A DNA stretch of 64,000 bases. Source: Amycolatopsis echigonensis (GTDB lineage Bacteria > Actinomycetota > Actinomycetes > Mycobacteriales > Pseudonocardiaceae). A model generated the notes under the pieces. That model was given only the letters and a program-made list of their open reading frames with translations, made no database searches and was not told where the DNA came from. Shown piece by piece: positions 1 through 10,610 of the stretch; positions within the stretch are counted from its first letter, which is position 1; each line of letters starts with the position of its first letter. Where the stretch lies: positions 227,499-291,498 of the forward strand of contig NZ_JACJHR010000002.1 in assembly GCF_014174495.1 (NCBI RefSeq). The letters are read 5' to 3'. The position numbers were made by a program, and so were the translations under genes.

Positions 1-33
1 ACCTACCGAAACCCCATCCCTGCCTGCGGCGCG

Positions 34-558
34 TCAGTCTTCGACGGTGATCTTCTCGATGACCACGTCGGACAGCGGACGGTCCGCCAGTCCGGTCGCG
101 GTCGTCGCGATGGCGTCGACGACGTTGCGGGACTCCTGGTCCGCCACCTCGCCGAAGATCGTGTGCCGGAAGTTCAGGTGCGAGGTCGGCGCGACGGTGA
201 TGAAGAACTGCGAGCCGTTGGTGCCCGGCCCGGCGTTCGCCATGGCCAGCAGGTACGGCTTGGAGAACTGCAGCTCCGGGTGGAACTCGTCGCCGAACTT
301 GTAGCCGGGGCCGCCGCGGCCGGTGCCCGTGGGGTCACCGCCCTGGATCATGAAGCCGTCAATGACCCGGTGGAAGATCGAGCCGTCGTAGAACGGACCG
401 GAGTTGCCGCCCTTCGCGTTCGGCTGGGTGTACTCCTTGGAGCCGGTGGCCAGCCCCACGAAGTTCGCCACGGTCTTCGGCGCGTGGTCGGGCAGCAGGT
501 TCACGTGGATGTCACCCTGGTTGGTGTGCAGGGTGGCCTTTCGGGCGCTTTCAGTCAC
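34..558 (-). CDS. ppiA: Cyclophilin-type peptidyl-prolyl cis-trans isomerase
   Basis: Catalyses cis-trans isomerisation of proline peptide bonds and assists protein folding. The 174-residue product is one cyclophilin domain with the conserved core FHRVIDGFMIQGGDPTGTG and the motif MANAGPGTNGSQFFIT, which contain the catalytic Arg and the substrate-binding Phe and Gln. There is no signal peptide or membrane segment, so it should be cytoplasmic. I chose the GTG at 558 because it gives the usual compact cyclophilin length; the open frame upstream of it is low-complexity Ala/Ser/Arg sequence typical of shadow reading. In related genomes ppiA follows tRNA-Ala near the gyrase genes, and here it closes that conserved block after an inserted accessory region. 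The spacing to the next gene (559-763) leaves room for divergent promoters. Confidence 0.93.
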   Translation of the reverse strand: MTESARKATLHTNQGDIHVNLLPDHAPKTVANFVGLATGSKEYTQPNAKGGNSGPFYDGSIFHRVIDGFMIQGGDPTGTGRGGPGYKFGDEFHPELQFSKPYLLAMANAGPGTNGSQFFITVAPTSHLNFRHTIFGEVADQESRNVVDAIATTATGLADRPLSDVVIEKITVED

Positions 559-763
559 GCCGCCATCGTGCCACCCCTTCGCACAAATGGGGGGTTCAGG
601 GGGCCGTCCCGGCCCGTCGCGCCGGACGCGGGCCCAGGAAGAAGACACTTTCCCGAGGTTTCCGCGACGCCCGCAGCGGGAAGCCGCAGCGGTGCGAGCG
701 GAAAAAGGGCAGGATGATGTCAAGCAACAGATCTGTTTCACAACGATTGATGAGGTGAAGACC

Positions 764-1396
764 ATGACCCGGGCCGTGGAATCGGTCGGCGAGTCGGTCA
801 AGTCCGGCTCGACGGACCTGCGGAAGCTGGTCGTCGAGGCGGGCAAGGCGGGCGCGAAGGCCGCCGAGGCCGGCGCGGAGGAGCTGGGGAAGCGGAGCCG
901 CCGGGCCCAGCGCGAGCTGGCGAAGAAGACGGAGCTGACCCGCAAGGAGCTGAAGAAGAGCTCCGCCGCGGCGCGCAAGGAAGCACTCGCCCGCCTCGCC
1001 GAGATGAAGAAGCCGGGCCGCAAGGCCAAGAAGGCCGCGATCAAGGCCGCCGCGTCGGCCGGCGAGTCGAAGCGCCGCGGCAAGAAGGACTTCAAGGCCG
1101 CGAAGAAGGAGTTCCGCGCCGCGCTGGAGGAGGCGAAGACCGCCGCCAAGGGCGCTCGCAAGCGTCGCCGCTGGCCGTGGATCCTGGGTCTCGGCGCGGT
1201 CGCGGTCGGCGCCGCCGTCGCGCTGAAGTCGCGGCAGCAGGAGCCGCCGGTCGCCCCGGCTCCGCCGAAGGCCACCCCGGCTGCCCCGCCCGCGAAGCCG
1301 GCCGCGGAGGCCAAGGACGCGGCGGACGCCAAGCCGGGCGAGCCGAAGACGAACGGCAAGGCGCCGAGCCCGTCGCCCGCCGAGAAAAAGAACTGA
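764..1396 (+). CDS. Lys/Ala/Glu-rich single-pass membrane protein, histone-H1-like composition
   Basis: A 210-residue protein I cannot assign to a named family. Residues about 1-135 are dominated by Lys, Ala, Glu and Arg with repeated KKA/AKK patterns, likely helical or coiled coil and strongly basic. A hydrophobic segment (WPWILGLGAVAVGAAVAL) near residues 138-156 looks like a membrane anchor, and a Pro/Ala/Lys-rich tail follows. The ATG at 764 is preceded by GAGGTG at suitable spacing; the upstream open frame is non-coding in character. Predicted topology places a basic histone-like stretch on one side of the membrane, so it might bind nucleic acid or polyanionic envelope polymers, but this is inference from composition only. 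It converges on the gene at 1460-1912 and the two share a strong palindromic terminator. Confidence 0.8.
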   Translation: MTRAVESVGESVKSGSTDLRKLVVEAGKAGAKAAEAGAEELGKRSRRAQRELAKKTELTRKELKKSSAAARKEALARLAEMKKPGRKAKKAAIKAAASAGESKRRGKKDFKAAKKEFRAALEEAKTAAKGARKRRRWPWILGLGAVAVGAAVALKSRQQEPPVAPAPPKATPAAPPAKPAAEAKDAADAKPGEPKTNGKAPSPSPAEKKN

Positions 1397-1399
1397 ACG

Positions 1400-1444
1400 T
1401 ACGAAAAAGGGCCCCGGGAGCGCGTCCCGGGGCCCTTTTTCGTA
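1400..1444. terminator. Bidirectional rho-independent terminator (perfect 20-bp palindromic stem)
   Basis: Positions 1400-1419 and 1425-1444 are exact reverse complements around a 5-nt GCGCG loop. The stem is GC-rich in the middle with A/T runs at both ends, so either strand ends in a U-run. It lies between two convergent genes and can terminate both. Confidence 0.92.
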
Positions 1445-1459
1445 GGTCGCTCAGCCGGT

Positions 1460-1912
1460 TCAGGCAGCGGCGGCGTGCTTGTCGATCAGCTGGCCGAGAC
1501 GCGGCAGCGCCTCCTCGACGTTCTTCTTGCCGTTCGGGCGCAGCTTCGAGTAGACCTTCTTGATGCTGTCGCGGCTGCTGCGCTCGGCGCGGCTGTCGGT
1601 GACCCCGAGCAGCGCGTCCGCCGCCTCGTCCGAGCGGCCGCTCAGGTAGGCGCCGAAGTCGTTGCCGCCCTGGGCGCGGAAGTCGCCGTAGAACGGCTCG
1701 AGGGCGGCGGAGAAGTCGTCCAGCAGGCTGTCGATCGCGGACGGGATGATGCCCGGCTTGATCTTCTTGACGGCGGCGAAGCCGGTCTTCACGACCGCGC
1801 CGGAGACCCCGCCCTTGTCGGCGACCTCGGCGTCCACGAGCTCCGCGAAGTCGGTGACCACGCTGGGGCGACGGCTCGAGTCAAGCAGGATTTCCTTGAG
1901 GGTGTCAGCCAC
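1460..1912 (-). CDS. Conserved actinobacterial protein of about 150 residues, function unknown
   Basis: A 150-residue soluble, mostly helical protein with no signal peptide or membrane segment. It resembles a small actinobacterial family of uncharacterised proteins (possibly the DUF6918 type, from memory). Visible features are an acidic-hydrophobic N-terminus (VADTLKEILLDSS), a segment rich in small residues near KKIKPGIIPSAIDSLLDDF, and a C-terminus ending in LGQLIDKHAAAA. The GTG at 1912 was chosen because AAGGA lies at good distance upstream; a longer reading to 1969 has no comparable ribosome binding site. It converges on the Lys-rich gene across the terminator at 1400-1444 and is separated by 141 bases from the lipoprotein gene upstream. 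No function can be assigned from the sequence. Confidence 0.75.
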   Translation of the reverse strand: MADTLKEILLDSSRRPSVVTDFAELVDAEVADKGGVSGAVVKTGFAAVKKIKPGIIPSAIDSLLDDFSAALEPFYGDFRAQGGNDFGAYLSGRSDEAADALLGVTDSRAERSSRDSIKKVYSKLRPNGKKNVEEALPRLGQLIDKHAAAA

Positions 1913-2053
1913 GAATCTGTCCTTGTCGTCGATAAGGGGGTAACCAAGTATTCGGTGCCGGACGGGCACCCGGCGCGCGAGTGTTGGGGGGACCGCGCGT
2001 GCTGCTTAGAGTAATACAAGATCAACTTCACTCACCCGTGCGGAGCCCATTAC

Positions 2054-2584
2054 TCAGAGCTTCAGGGCAGCGATAGCCTTTTTCGCCACTGTGCGTGCTT
2101 TGATGCTCTGCTTCTGGTTGCTCGTTACGATGACCGCGGCGTCACCCTTGGCCACGGCATAGACCACTCCGTCGCCGGACGGCTGGTAGCCGCCCTTCCA
2201 TCCCGCCGGATCCGACGCCGGGTTCGAGGTGTCCACCGGCGCGGCCTTGTTGACCAGTGCGGTCGCGACGTCGCTCTTGCCCACGTACACGCGCACGGTC
2301 AGCTGAAGGCTGCCGTCCGGGCGGTAGAAGAAGCACGCCGGATGCGGCTCGTCGTCGGACACGCTCACCTTGGTGACGTGCTGTCCGTTCGCGTCCTGCA
2401 CTGTCTCGTTCGACAGGTACGGACACTCCGCGGTGCGCACGGGCTGCGGATCGGGCGGCAGCCCCGCGGAGGCCGACGCGGAACTCGCCGGCGCCGAAGA
2501 CGACGGGGTCTCCTTCGCCGGGCTCGACGGGTGGCAGCCGGCGAGCAGGACCAGGGCTGGGGCGAGAACGAGAAGTCGGCGCAT
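2054..2584 (-). CDS. Secreted lipoprotein, DUF2020-like
   Basis: A 176-residue lipoprotein. The N-terminus MRRLLVLAPALVLLAGC is a textbook lipoprotein signal with lipobox LAGC, so the mature protein should be acylated on that Cys and anchored to the outer face of the membrane. A Ser/Pro/Ala-rich linker of about 35 residues follows, then a globular domain with cysteines in ECPYL and PACFF that may pair, and the motif QLTVRVYVGK. This pattern recalls actinobacterial DUF2020 lipoproteins. In-frame GTG and TTG codons exist at 2593 and 2599, but the ATG at 2584 starts exactly at the basic n-region. It is divergent from the gene beginning at 2641, leaving a short shared promoter interval. Function unknown; exported substrate-binding or envelope roles are possible. 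Confidence 0.85.
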   Translation of the reverse strand: MRRLLVLAPALVLLAGCHPSSPAKETPSSSAPASSASASAGLPPDPQPVRTAECPYLSNETVQDANGQHVTKVSVSDDEPHPACFFYRPDGSLQLTVRVYVGKSDVATALVNKAAPVDTSNPASDPAGWKGGYQPSGDGVVYAVAKGDAAVIVTSNQKQSIKARTVAKKAIAALKL

Positions 2585-2640
2585 GGCGGGCACAGTCAAC
2601 CATGCCCGGTGAAGTCCGTGCGAAGGCGGCGCGTGCGACG

Positions 2641-3354
2641 ATGACCGCGGATTCCGCTCAGCCCGGGGAGGTCGCGGACGTGCTCACGCCCGAGCAGTAC
2701 CTGCAGGTCGTCGCCGAACGCGTGGTGCGCACCGGCGGCAGGCTCAACACCGTCCAGATCGGACCGGTGACCGCCGCGGTCGGCCTGTTCACCGAGTCGA
2801 TCATGTTGTCCACGATGAACTACTGCGTCGTGGCCGGGGCTTATCCGGAGGTCGACGCGGCGACGCTGCACCAGTTCACCGGCATGGCCACCCAGCACGC
2901 CCGCGCCAACGTGCAGGGCACGATCGGCTGGACCGCCGCGTCGGTGGTGATCTGCGGGCTGGTCGGACGCGTGCACCAGGACGCCGCGCAGCTGGCGAGC
3001 GCGAAGACGAGCAACCAGTTCGGCGGCGAAACCCGGATGGTCGCGGTGGATCCGTACGCGGGCATGACCTACGCGTTCACCGGCGGCAAGCTGTGGGGCG
3101 CGGCGATGCACGGCGCGATCAACGCGAAGCTGACGTTCTGTTTCCCTCAGCCGGGCGAGGCTTTCCAGCAGGTGCAATGGCAAGCGCAGCAGCAGGCCGC
3201 CTACGGTCAGCCCCCGCAGTCCGGTCCCGGCGGGTTCCCCGGGCAGATTCCGTCCGGGCCGATGCCGCAGACGTCTCCCCCGCCCGCCGCGGGTCCGGCC
3301 GGGCCGCAGCCGCCGCACTACCCGCCGCCGGGGCAACCGCCGTACGGTCGGTGA
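2641..3354 (+). CDS. Conserved protein with proline-rich C-terminus, function unknown
   Basis: About 237 residues. Residues 1-170 form a compact domain (EQYLQVVAERVVRTGGRLNT near the start, several Gly/Ala-rich hydrophobic stretches); the last about 65 residues are Pro/Gly/Gln-rich, a disordered tail often seen in actinobacterial envelope-associated proteins. No clear signal peptide. An alternative ATG at 2602 would overlap the divergent lipoprotein start; ATG 2641 is preferred since it leaves promoter space. The stop at 3352-3354 is one base before the pdxH start at 3356, so the two are probably co-transcribed, but no functional link to vitamin B6 is evident. I do not recognise the family. 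Confidence 0.75.
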   Translation: MTADSAQPGEVADVLTPEQYLQVVAERVVRTGGRLNTVQIGPVTAAVGLFTESIMLSTMNYCVVAGAYPEVDAATLHQFTGMATQHARANVQGTIGWTAASVVICGLVGRVHQDAAQLASAKTSNQFGGETRMVAVDPYAGMTYAFTGGKLWGAAMHGAINAKLTFCFPQPGEAFQQVQWQAQQQAAYGQPPQSGPGGFPGQIPSGPMPQTSPPPAAGPAGPQPPHYPPPGQPPYGR

Positions 3355-3355
3355 C

Positions 3356-3994
3356 ATGGTTTCGTTGCGCGGCTGGCAGTCGTTTCCCGAACAGCTTCCC
3401 GAATTCGATCCGGACCACACTCCGGAAACGCCGGAGGAACTGTTCCTCGCCTGGCTCACCGAAGCGGGCGAGCACGTACTGGCTCCGCATGCCGTCACTC
3501 TGTCCACAGTGGACGCGGACGGAGCGCCGGACGCTCGCGTGGTGATCCTGAAGAACGTCGACGAGGACGGCTGGGCGGTCGCGACCAGCTCGGAAAGCCC
3601 GAAGGGCCAGCAGCTGGCGGCGAACCCACGCGCCGCTTTGACCTTCTTCTGGCCCGGTCGCGGACGGCAGGTGCGCGTGCGCGGTCTGGTGGTTCCGGCC
3701 GCGCCCGAGGTATCCGCCGCCGACTTTCTCGACCGGCCGCCGGCGTCGCGCGCGGAGGCGTACGTCGGGCATCAGTCGGAGGTGCTGTCCGATCCGGCGA
3801 AGCTCGCCGAAGCCGCCGAGGCGGCCGCGGATTGGGTAGCGGAAAACCCGGACGTGGCACCGGAAACGTGGACGCGCTACCTGATCCAGCCGGAATCGGT
3901 GGAGTTCTGGCAGGCTTCGCACGACCGGCAGCACCTCCGGGTCCGCTACCGCCGCGAACCCTCAGGCTGGGTCCGCGAACGCCTCTGGCCCTAG
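3356..3994 (+). CDS. pdxH: Pyridoxamine/pyridoxine 5'-phosphate oxidase
   Basis: FMN-dependent enzyme that oxidises pyridoxine or pyridoxamine 5'-phosphate to pyridoxal 5'-phosphate, the last step of B6 salvage. The 212-residue length is normal. The split-barrel FMN-binding domain shows RVVILKNVDEDGW (residues about 59-71), SSESPKGQQLAANPRAAL and FFWPGRGRQVRVRG; the C-terminal dimerisation segment ends in the typical WVRERLWP. The residues HQSE and EFWQ match the substrate pocket of the family. Its start follows the upstream stop by a single base, suggesting translational coupling. The last codons overlap the stop of the convergent gene by 4 bases (both stops share CTAG at 3991-3994). Confidence 0.92.
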   Translation: MVSLRGWQSFPEQLPEFDPDHTPETPEELFLAWLTEAGEHVLAPHAVTLSTVDADGAPDARVVILKNVDEDGWAVATSSESPKGQQLAANPRAALTFFWPGRGRQVRVRGLVVPAAPEVSAADFLDRPPASRAEAYVGHQSEVLSDPAKLAEAAEAAADWVAENPDVAPETWTRYLIQPESVEFWQASHDRQHLRVRYRREPSGWVRERLWP

Positions 3995-4875
3995 AGCCGG
4001 GAGTTGGCGCGCAGCTTGGAGATCGCCCCGACGGTGGCGTAGCCGCGCCATTCCAGCGCGGCCGCCGGGGAGAAGCTGGCGAAGTCGACCGTCCAGCCGC
4101 CGTCGGGCTGCTGGCCCTGTTCCAGCCGGGTCAGGTCCGCTTCGATCGCCTCCGCGGTGAACAGCCGCCGCGACGGACCCGGAACCGGACTGAAGTCCAG
4201 CGGACGCAGCGCCTCGCCCTCGGACCCGCCCTGTACCGGGACGATTCCGCTCTCCGGCAAGAACTTCCCCAGCTTCGTCAGGAGTTCCTCGGCTTCCGGA
4301 TACCGGTCGTACGCGGCGTCGAGCAGGTGGATCGCGAAGCTCAGCTCGATGGCGTGCGGCATCTCCTCGATGTCCTGGATCGCCCGCAGGCACGTCTCGG
4401 TCGCCCGCGCGAGCCACGGATGCGCCGCGACCGCCGGGTCGTGTTCGGCGACCCGCCACGCCGCCGACGTCACGAACGCGGTGCTCTGCAAGGAGAACAC
4501 CGTCGGGTCGGCTCCGGTCCAAAAGGGAGCGCAGGCGGTCGGGTCGGCGACCGGGAACGCGAACGGCAGTCCGCCGTCCGGGAAGGACACCGACTCCAGC
4601 CAGTCGCACAACCGCACCGCGTGCGGCGTGGTCACCGGCGCGACGTCGGCGAACACCTCGAACGCGTGCAGCGCACCGCCCGGCTGGCTTTCCGGCGCGC
4701 GCAGATCCGGCTCCAGGCCCCAGCCGTAGCCGCCGTCCGGATTCCGATAGGCCGCGACCGCCGCGAGCACCTCCTCCGCCCGCCCGTTTCCGTGCAGCAG
4801 CTCGAACCGCCGCTGGTCCAGCAACCGGCCGTGCCCGGCGAGGAACGGGGCGACGGCCTCCAAGTTCACAGTCAC
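3991..4875 (-). CDS. Prenyltransferase/squalene-cyclase-repeat-like protein
   Basis: A roughly 294-residue soluble protein with alpha-alpha toroid-type repeats. The diagnostic pieces are YRNPDGGYGWGLEPD, SFPDGGLPFAF and QQPDGGWTVDF, all of the xPDGGW/Y type found in prenyltransferase and squalene-oxidase repeats. No DXDD or QW-rich catalytic signature is evident, so the reaction, if any, is unknown; such proteins often appear as 'prenyltransferase-like' hypothetical genes in actinobacteria. GTG codons at 4875 and 4869 are both usable; I took the first. It is divergent from the AraC gene at 4983 with about 107 bases between, and converges with a 4-base overlap on pdxH. Confidence 0.78.
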   Translation of the reverse strand: MTVNLEAVAPFLAGHGRLLDQRRFELLHGNGRAEEVLAAVAAYRNPDGGYGWGLEPDLRAPESQPGGALHAFEVFADVAPVTTPHAVRLCDWLESVSFPDGGLPFAFPVADPTACAPFWTGADPTVFSLQSTAFVTSAAWRVAEHDPAVAAHPWLARATETCLRAIQDIEEMPHAIELSFAIHLLDAAYDRYPEAEELLTKLGKFLPESGIVPVQGGSEGEALRPLDFSPVPGPSRRLFTAEAIEADLTRLEQGQQPDGGWTVDFASFSPAAALEWRGYATVGAISKLRANSRL

Positions 4876-4982
4876 CCGGACACCGTCGCACGGGCGCCGC
4901 GCGGCGTTCTTGAACGAATCGGCCACCAGCCCGAACGAGCGGATCTCTGGGGCTGGGGCGATCGTCGTGGCACGATTCCGGA

Positions 4983-5426
4983 GTGACCAGCAAACCGGAC
5001 GACGCGCAGCGCTTGGCCGATCTCGCCCGGTTGCGCCGGGTGCGCGACCGGATCGACCGCGAGTACGCGCGTCCCCTGGACGTCGAGGCGCTCGCGCGGA
5101 GCGTCAACGTCTCCGCCGGGCACCTGAGCCGGCAGTTCCGCGCCGCTTACGGAGAGTCGCCGTACTCGTATCTGATGACCCGTCGCATCGAACGCGCGAT
5201 GGCGTTGCTGCGCCGAGGCGACCTGAGCGTCACCGAGGTGTGTTTCGAGGTCGGGTTCTCGTCGCTGGGGACGTTCAGCACGCGCTTCACCGAGCTGGTC
5301 GGGAAGCCGCCGAGCGTCTACCGCCAGGAGGAGACCGGCGCGACCGAGGGCATGGCTCCGTGCGTCGCGAAACAGGTCACCCGACCGATCAGGAATCGAG
5401 AAGCACCCCGCTCGGCGCGCACATAG
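4983..5426 (+). CDS. AraC-family regulator, DNA-binding domain only
   Basis: A 147-residue transcription regulator that consists of little more than the double helix-turn-helix of the AraC/XylS family (residues about 15-115). Both helices are visible: DVEALARSVNVSAGHLSRQF and VTEVCFEVGFSSLGTFSTRF, followed by the conserved G(K)PPSVYR end. There is no N-terminal ligand domain, so a ligand, if any, must be sensed by another protein or through the downstream product. GTG start. The stop abuts the start region of a VOC protein gene, which in turn precedes a UvrA-like gene; the three very likely form an operon with the regulator controlling the other two. The C-terminal 25 residues are basic and low in complexity. 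Confidence 0.88.
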   Translation: MTSKPDDAQRLADLARLRRVRDRIDREYARPLDVEALARSVNVSAGHLSRQFRAAYGESPYSYLMTRRIERAMALLRRGDLSVTEVCFEVGFSSLGTFSTRFTELVGKPPSVYRQEETGATEGMAPCVAKQVTRPIRNREAPRSART

Positions 5427-5436
5427 TGTGACCGGC

Positions 5437-5847
5437 ATGGACCTGACCATTCACGCGAGCTTCCTCCCGCACACCGATCCGGAAGCGACGCTGACCTTCT
5501 ACCGCGACGTCCTCGGCTGGGAGGTGCGGAACAACGTCAAGTACGGCGACATGGCCTGGCTTACCGTCGGGCCGCCCGGACAGCCGGACACCTCGCTCGT
5601 GCTGCAGCCGGTCGCCGCGTTCCCCGGCATCACCGACGACGAACGCCGGATGATCACCGAGATGATGGCCAAGGGCACCTACGCCGCGCTGAACCTGGCG
5701 ACCAAGGACGTCGACGCGACGTTCAACCGGTTGCAGGCCAGCGACGCCGAGGTCGTGCAGGAGCCCACCGACCAGCCCTACGGCGTCCGCGACTGCTCCT
5801 TCCGCGACCCGGCCGGGAACCTGATCCGCATCCAGCAGACGAGCTGA
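5437..5847 (+). CDS. VOC (glyoxalase/bleomycin-resistance fold) protein
   Basis: A 136-residue vicinal-oxygen-chelate domain protein. The start (DLTIHASFLPHTDPEATLTF) and the end (VRDCSFRDPAGNLIRIQQ) are the paired beta-alpha-beta-beta-beta modules of the glyoxalase/bleomycin-resistance/dioxygenase superfamily. A His in the first strand (PHTDP) and Glu/Asp positions could bind metal, but a full metal triad is not certain. A GTG at 5428 is an alternative start; ATG 5437 gives the usual N-terminus. It lies 10 bases after the AraC gene and 44 bases before the UvrA-like gene. This arrangement suggests a role in binding or modifying a DNA-active or toxic compound that the UvrA-like ATPase also counters. 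Confidence 0.87.
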   Translation: MDLTIHASFLPHTDPEATLTFYRDVLGWEVRNNVKYGDMAWLTVGPPGQPDTSLVLQPVAAFPGITDDERRMITEMMAKGTYAALNLATKDVDATFNRLQASDAEVVQEPTDQPYGVRDCSFRDPAGNLIRIQQTS

Positions 5848-5891
5848 AGACGTCCGAGCCGGACCTCTGGGGAAAGAAACAGGGAGAGACG

Positions 5892-8266
<2,375 letters not shown>

Positions 8267-8270
<4 letters not shown>

Positions 8271-9673
8271 TCGAGCGGTCGCCGGTCCGCCCAGGGCAGC
8301 GCCTGCTCGAGGGTGCGGGAGACCTGCAGCAACAGGTCTTCCCGCCACGGCGCGGCCACCAGCTGGACGCCGACCGGCAGGCCACTCGCCTCGTCGTGGT
8401 GCAGCGGGAGGGAGATCGCCGGCTGGCCGGTCACGTTGAACAGCGATGTGAAGACGCCCATCGGGTACGCGGCCGCCATCGGGTTTCCGCCCGCTCGCCA
8501 CGCGCCGATCTTCGGCGGGAGGCACGCCATGGTCGGCGTGACCAGCAGGTCGAAGCTGGCGGTGAAGGCTTCGACGATGCGCCGCGACAGCACCTGGGTC
8601 TTGTGCACGCTCTCCGCGTAGGTCCACGAATCGACCGACTTCGCGGCTTCGCGCTGGGATCGGTTGTGCGGTTCGACGCGCTCCGGGTCGACCAGCGGGA
8701 CGCCCGCGCTGGCGACGTTCCAGACGTTCATGAACGTCGAGATCAGCTCGTCGGACATCGGCAGCGGAAGCGATTTATCGACAATCTGGTGTCCGGCTTC
8801 TTCGAGCGCGCGGAGGGTTTTGTCGACCGCGGCCAGGCACGCCGGGTCGACGGGGATGCCGTCGATCAGCGAGGTGGTGAGGACGCCGATCCGCAGGCCG
8901 GTCGGCGATTCCGTGTCCAGGGCGTCGGCGAGCGACCGGGTGGGAGTCGGCTGTGACCACCACGCGCCCGGGTCATGCCGGGTGAGGACGTCCAGCACGG
9001 CGGCGGTGTCGGCCAACGTCCGGCTGACGACGCCGCTGGTCGCGAACCCTTCGACCTCCACCACCGCGTTCGTGACCAGACCGCGGGTCGGCTTCAGCCC
9101 GACGAGACCGGTGCACGACGCCGGGATGCGGATCGATCCGCCGCCGTCCTCCGCGTGCGCGACCGGAGCCATTCCGGCGATGACGGAAATCCCGGCACCG
9201 CTGGACGAACCGCCGGGCGTGCGGTCCGGGTCCCACGGGTTGCGCGAGATGCCCTGTGCCTCGCTTTCGGTGAACGGCACCGCGCCGAACTCCGAGGTCG
9301 TGGTCTTGCCGAGCGGGAGGAAGCCCGCGTCGGTGAACCGCTGCACGATCGGGTCGGATTTCGGCTGCGGGGAACGGTCGGTGGCCAGCGAGCCGTACGT
9401 GGTCGGCCAGCCTTTGACGTGGACGAGGTCCTTGATTGGCAACGGGACCCCGTGGAACGGCGGCAGTTCCTCCGGCGCGGACCGCACCACAGCGTCCTCG
9501 GCGGCTTTCGCCGCGGCGCGGACCTCGTCGTCGGCGCGGAAACAGAAGGCGTTGAACTTCGGATCCAGCTCGGCGATGCGGCCGAGATAGCGGTCGGCGA
9601 CCTCGACCGGACTCACCTTCTTCGCGCGGACAGCGGCGGCGACTTCGACGGCGGAGCTGAACGGATTGACCAT
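8267..9673 (-). CDS. Amidase-signature family amidohydrolase
   Basis: A 468-residue member of the amidase-signature family, which hydrolyses amides to acids and ammonia. The Ser-cisSer-Lys triad is visible: Lys81 in PIKD, the Ser-rich loop TPGGSSSG around 153-159, and the nucleophile Ser180 in GGGSIRIPA. Length is normal for the family. No signal peptide. Substrate cannot be told; similarity to 6-aminohexanoate-cyclic-dimer hydrolases or aryl-acylamidases is possible, and GatA is unlikely because no gatB or gatC is nearby. Its stop overlaps the end of the UvrA-like gene by 4 bases (convergent), and its ATG at 9673 is divergent from the regulator at 9771, which probably controls it. Confidence 0.9.
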
Positions 9674-9758
9674 GACGGATCCCCTTTCCGATACTCGTTC
9701 ATCCTGGTCAGGGCAGGGGCCGCCGGTCTTGGAGAAATGTCGCGCCGCCGATTTTGGC

Positions 9759-9770
9759 TACGCTGGCGGC
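9759..9770 (+). promoter_or_regulatory. Candidate leaderless -10 element before AraC-type gene
   Basis: TACGCT at 9759-9764 lies 6 bases before the ATG at 9771. A TANNNT hexamer at this distance is the usual signature of a leaderless actinobacterial transcript that starts at the A of ATG. No convincing -35 was found. Confidence 0.35.
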
Positions 9771-10589
9771 ATGCGACCAGCCGAGTGGGCTCGCGACGGG
9801 GCAGCGGTGTGGGGCATCGCCGTGCCATCCCGGCCGAGCAGGCTGCCGGGCGTGCGGATGGCCGGGTTCGTCGGCGACACCGTCGACCTGGTCGACCTGA
9901 CGGTGGTCCCGTACCCGGCGGTCACGCTGTTCCTCAACCTGCGCGAGAGGCTGCTCGTCAACGACGTGATTCGCGGCAGCATCGTCGCCGGGCTCGCGCC
10001 GCGAGGGATGCGCGTGCGCGGACAGGACATCGAATGTGTGCAGATCCGGCTGTCGCCCGAGGTCGCGCACGCGGTGCTCGGGACGGAGCTGAGCGGCGAG
10101 GTCGTGTCCCTCGAGGACGTCTGGCCTACTGAACTGCCCGGCCAGCTGCGTGAGCTCAATTCCTGGAACGACCGGTTTGCCCTGGTAGAAGCCGCGTTAG
10201 GCAAACGGTACGAAGCCGGCCGTCTGGTGGATCCGGAGGTCGCCTTCGCCTGGCAGCGGATGGACGCGCGGCGTGGTCAGGTGCGGGTCGAGCAGCTGGC
10301 CGACGAGACCGGATGGAGCCGGAAACGGCTGTGGTCCCGGTTCCGGGGGCAGCTCGGGCTCAGTCCGAAACGTGCCGCGCAACTGGTCCGGTTCGATCAC
10401 GCGGTGCATCGGCTCGCCGCGGGCGAAAGCCCGGCTACGGTGGCGGCGGAGAGCGGATATGTCGACCAGTCGCACCTGCACCACGAGGTCAAAGCCTTCA
10501 CCGGGGTCACCCCCGCGGCCGCTGCGGACGCACAGTGGCTGGCGGTCGACGAGGTTGCCTGGTCTCGCCCCCGCTGCGCGAACGGGTGA
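9771..10589 (+). CDS. AraC-family transcriptional regulator
   Basis: A 272-residue regulator. The C-terminal third carries the AraC double helix-turn-helix: RVEQLADETGWSRKRLWSRF and SPATVAAESGYVDQSHLHHE, followed by FTGVTPAAA. The N-terminal about 160 residues are an effector or oligomerisation domain with beta-rich character, of the kind seen in many actinobacterial 'AraC with DUF6597-like' regulators. ATG 9771 is preferred over an ATG at 9672 because the latter would overlap the divergent amidase start and remove the promoter; a -10-like TACGCT sits 6 bases upstream of 9771. Likely regulator of the divergent amidase or of its own operon with the GT87 gene 21 bases downstream. Confidence 0.85.
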   Translation: MRPAEWARDGAAVWGIAVPSRPSRLPGVRMAGFVGDTVDLVDLTVVPYPAVTLFLNLRERLLVNDVIRGSIVAGLAPRGMRVRGQDIECVQIRLSPEVAHAVLGTELSGEVVSLEDVWPTELPGQLRELNSWNDRFALVEAALGKRYEAGRLVDPEVAFAWQRMDARRGQVRVEQLADETGWSRKRLWSRFRGQLGLSPKRAAQLVRFDHAVHRLAAGESPATVAAESGYVDQSHLHHEVKAFTGVTPAAAADAQWLAVDEVAWSRPRCANG

Positions 10590-10610
10590 TCGCACCGGCA
10601 TGATCGCGGA

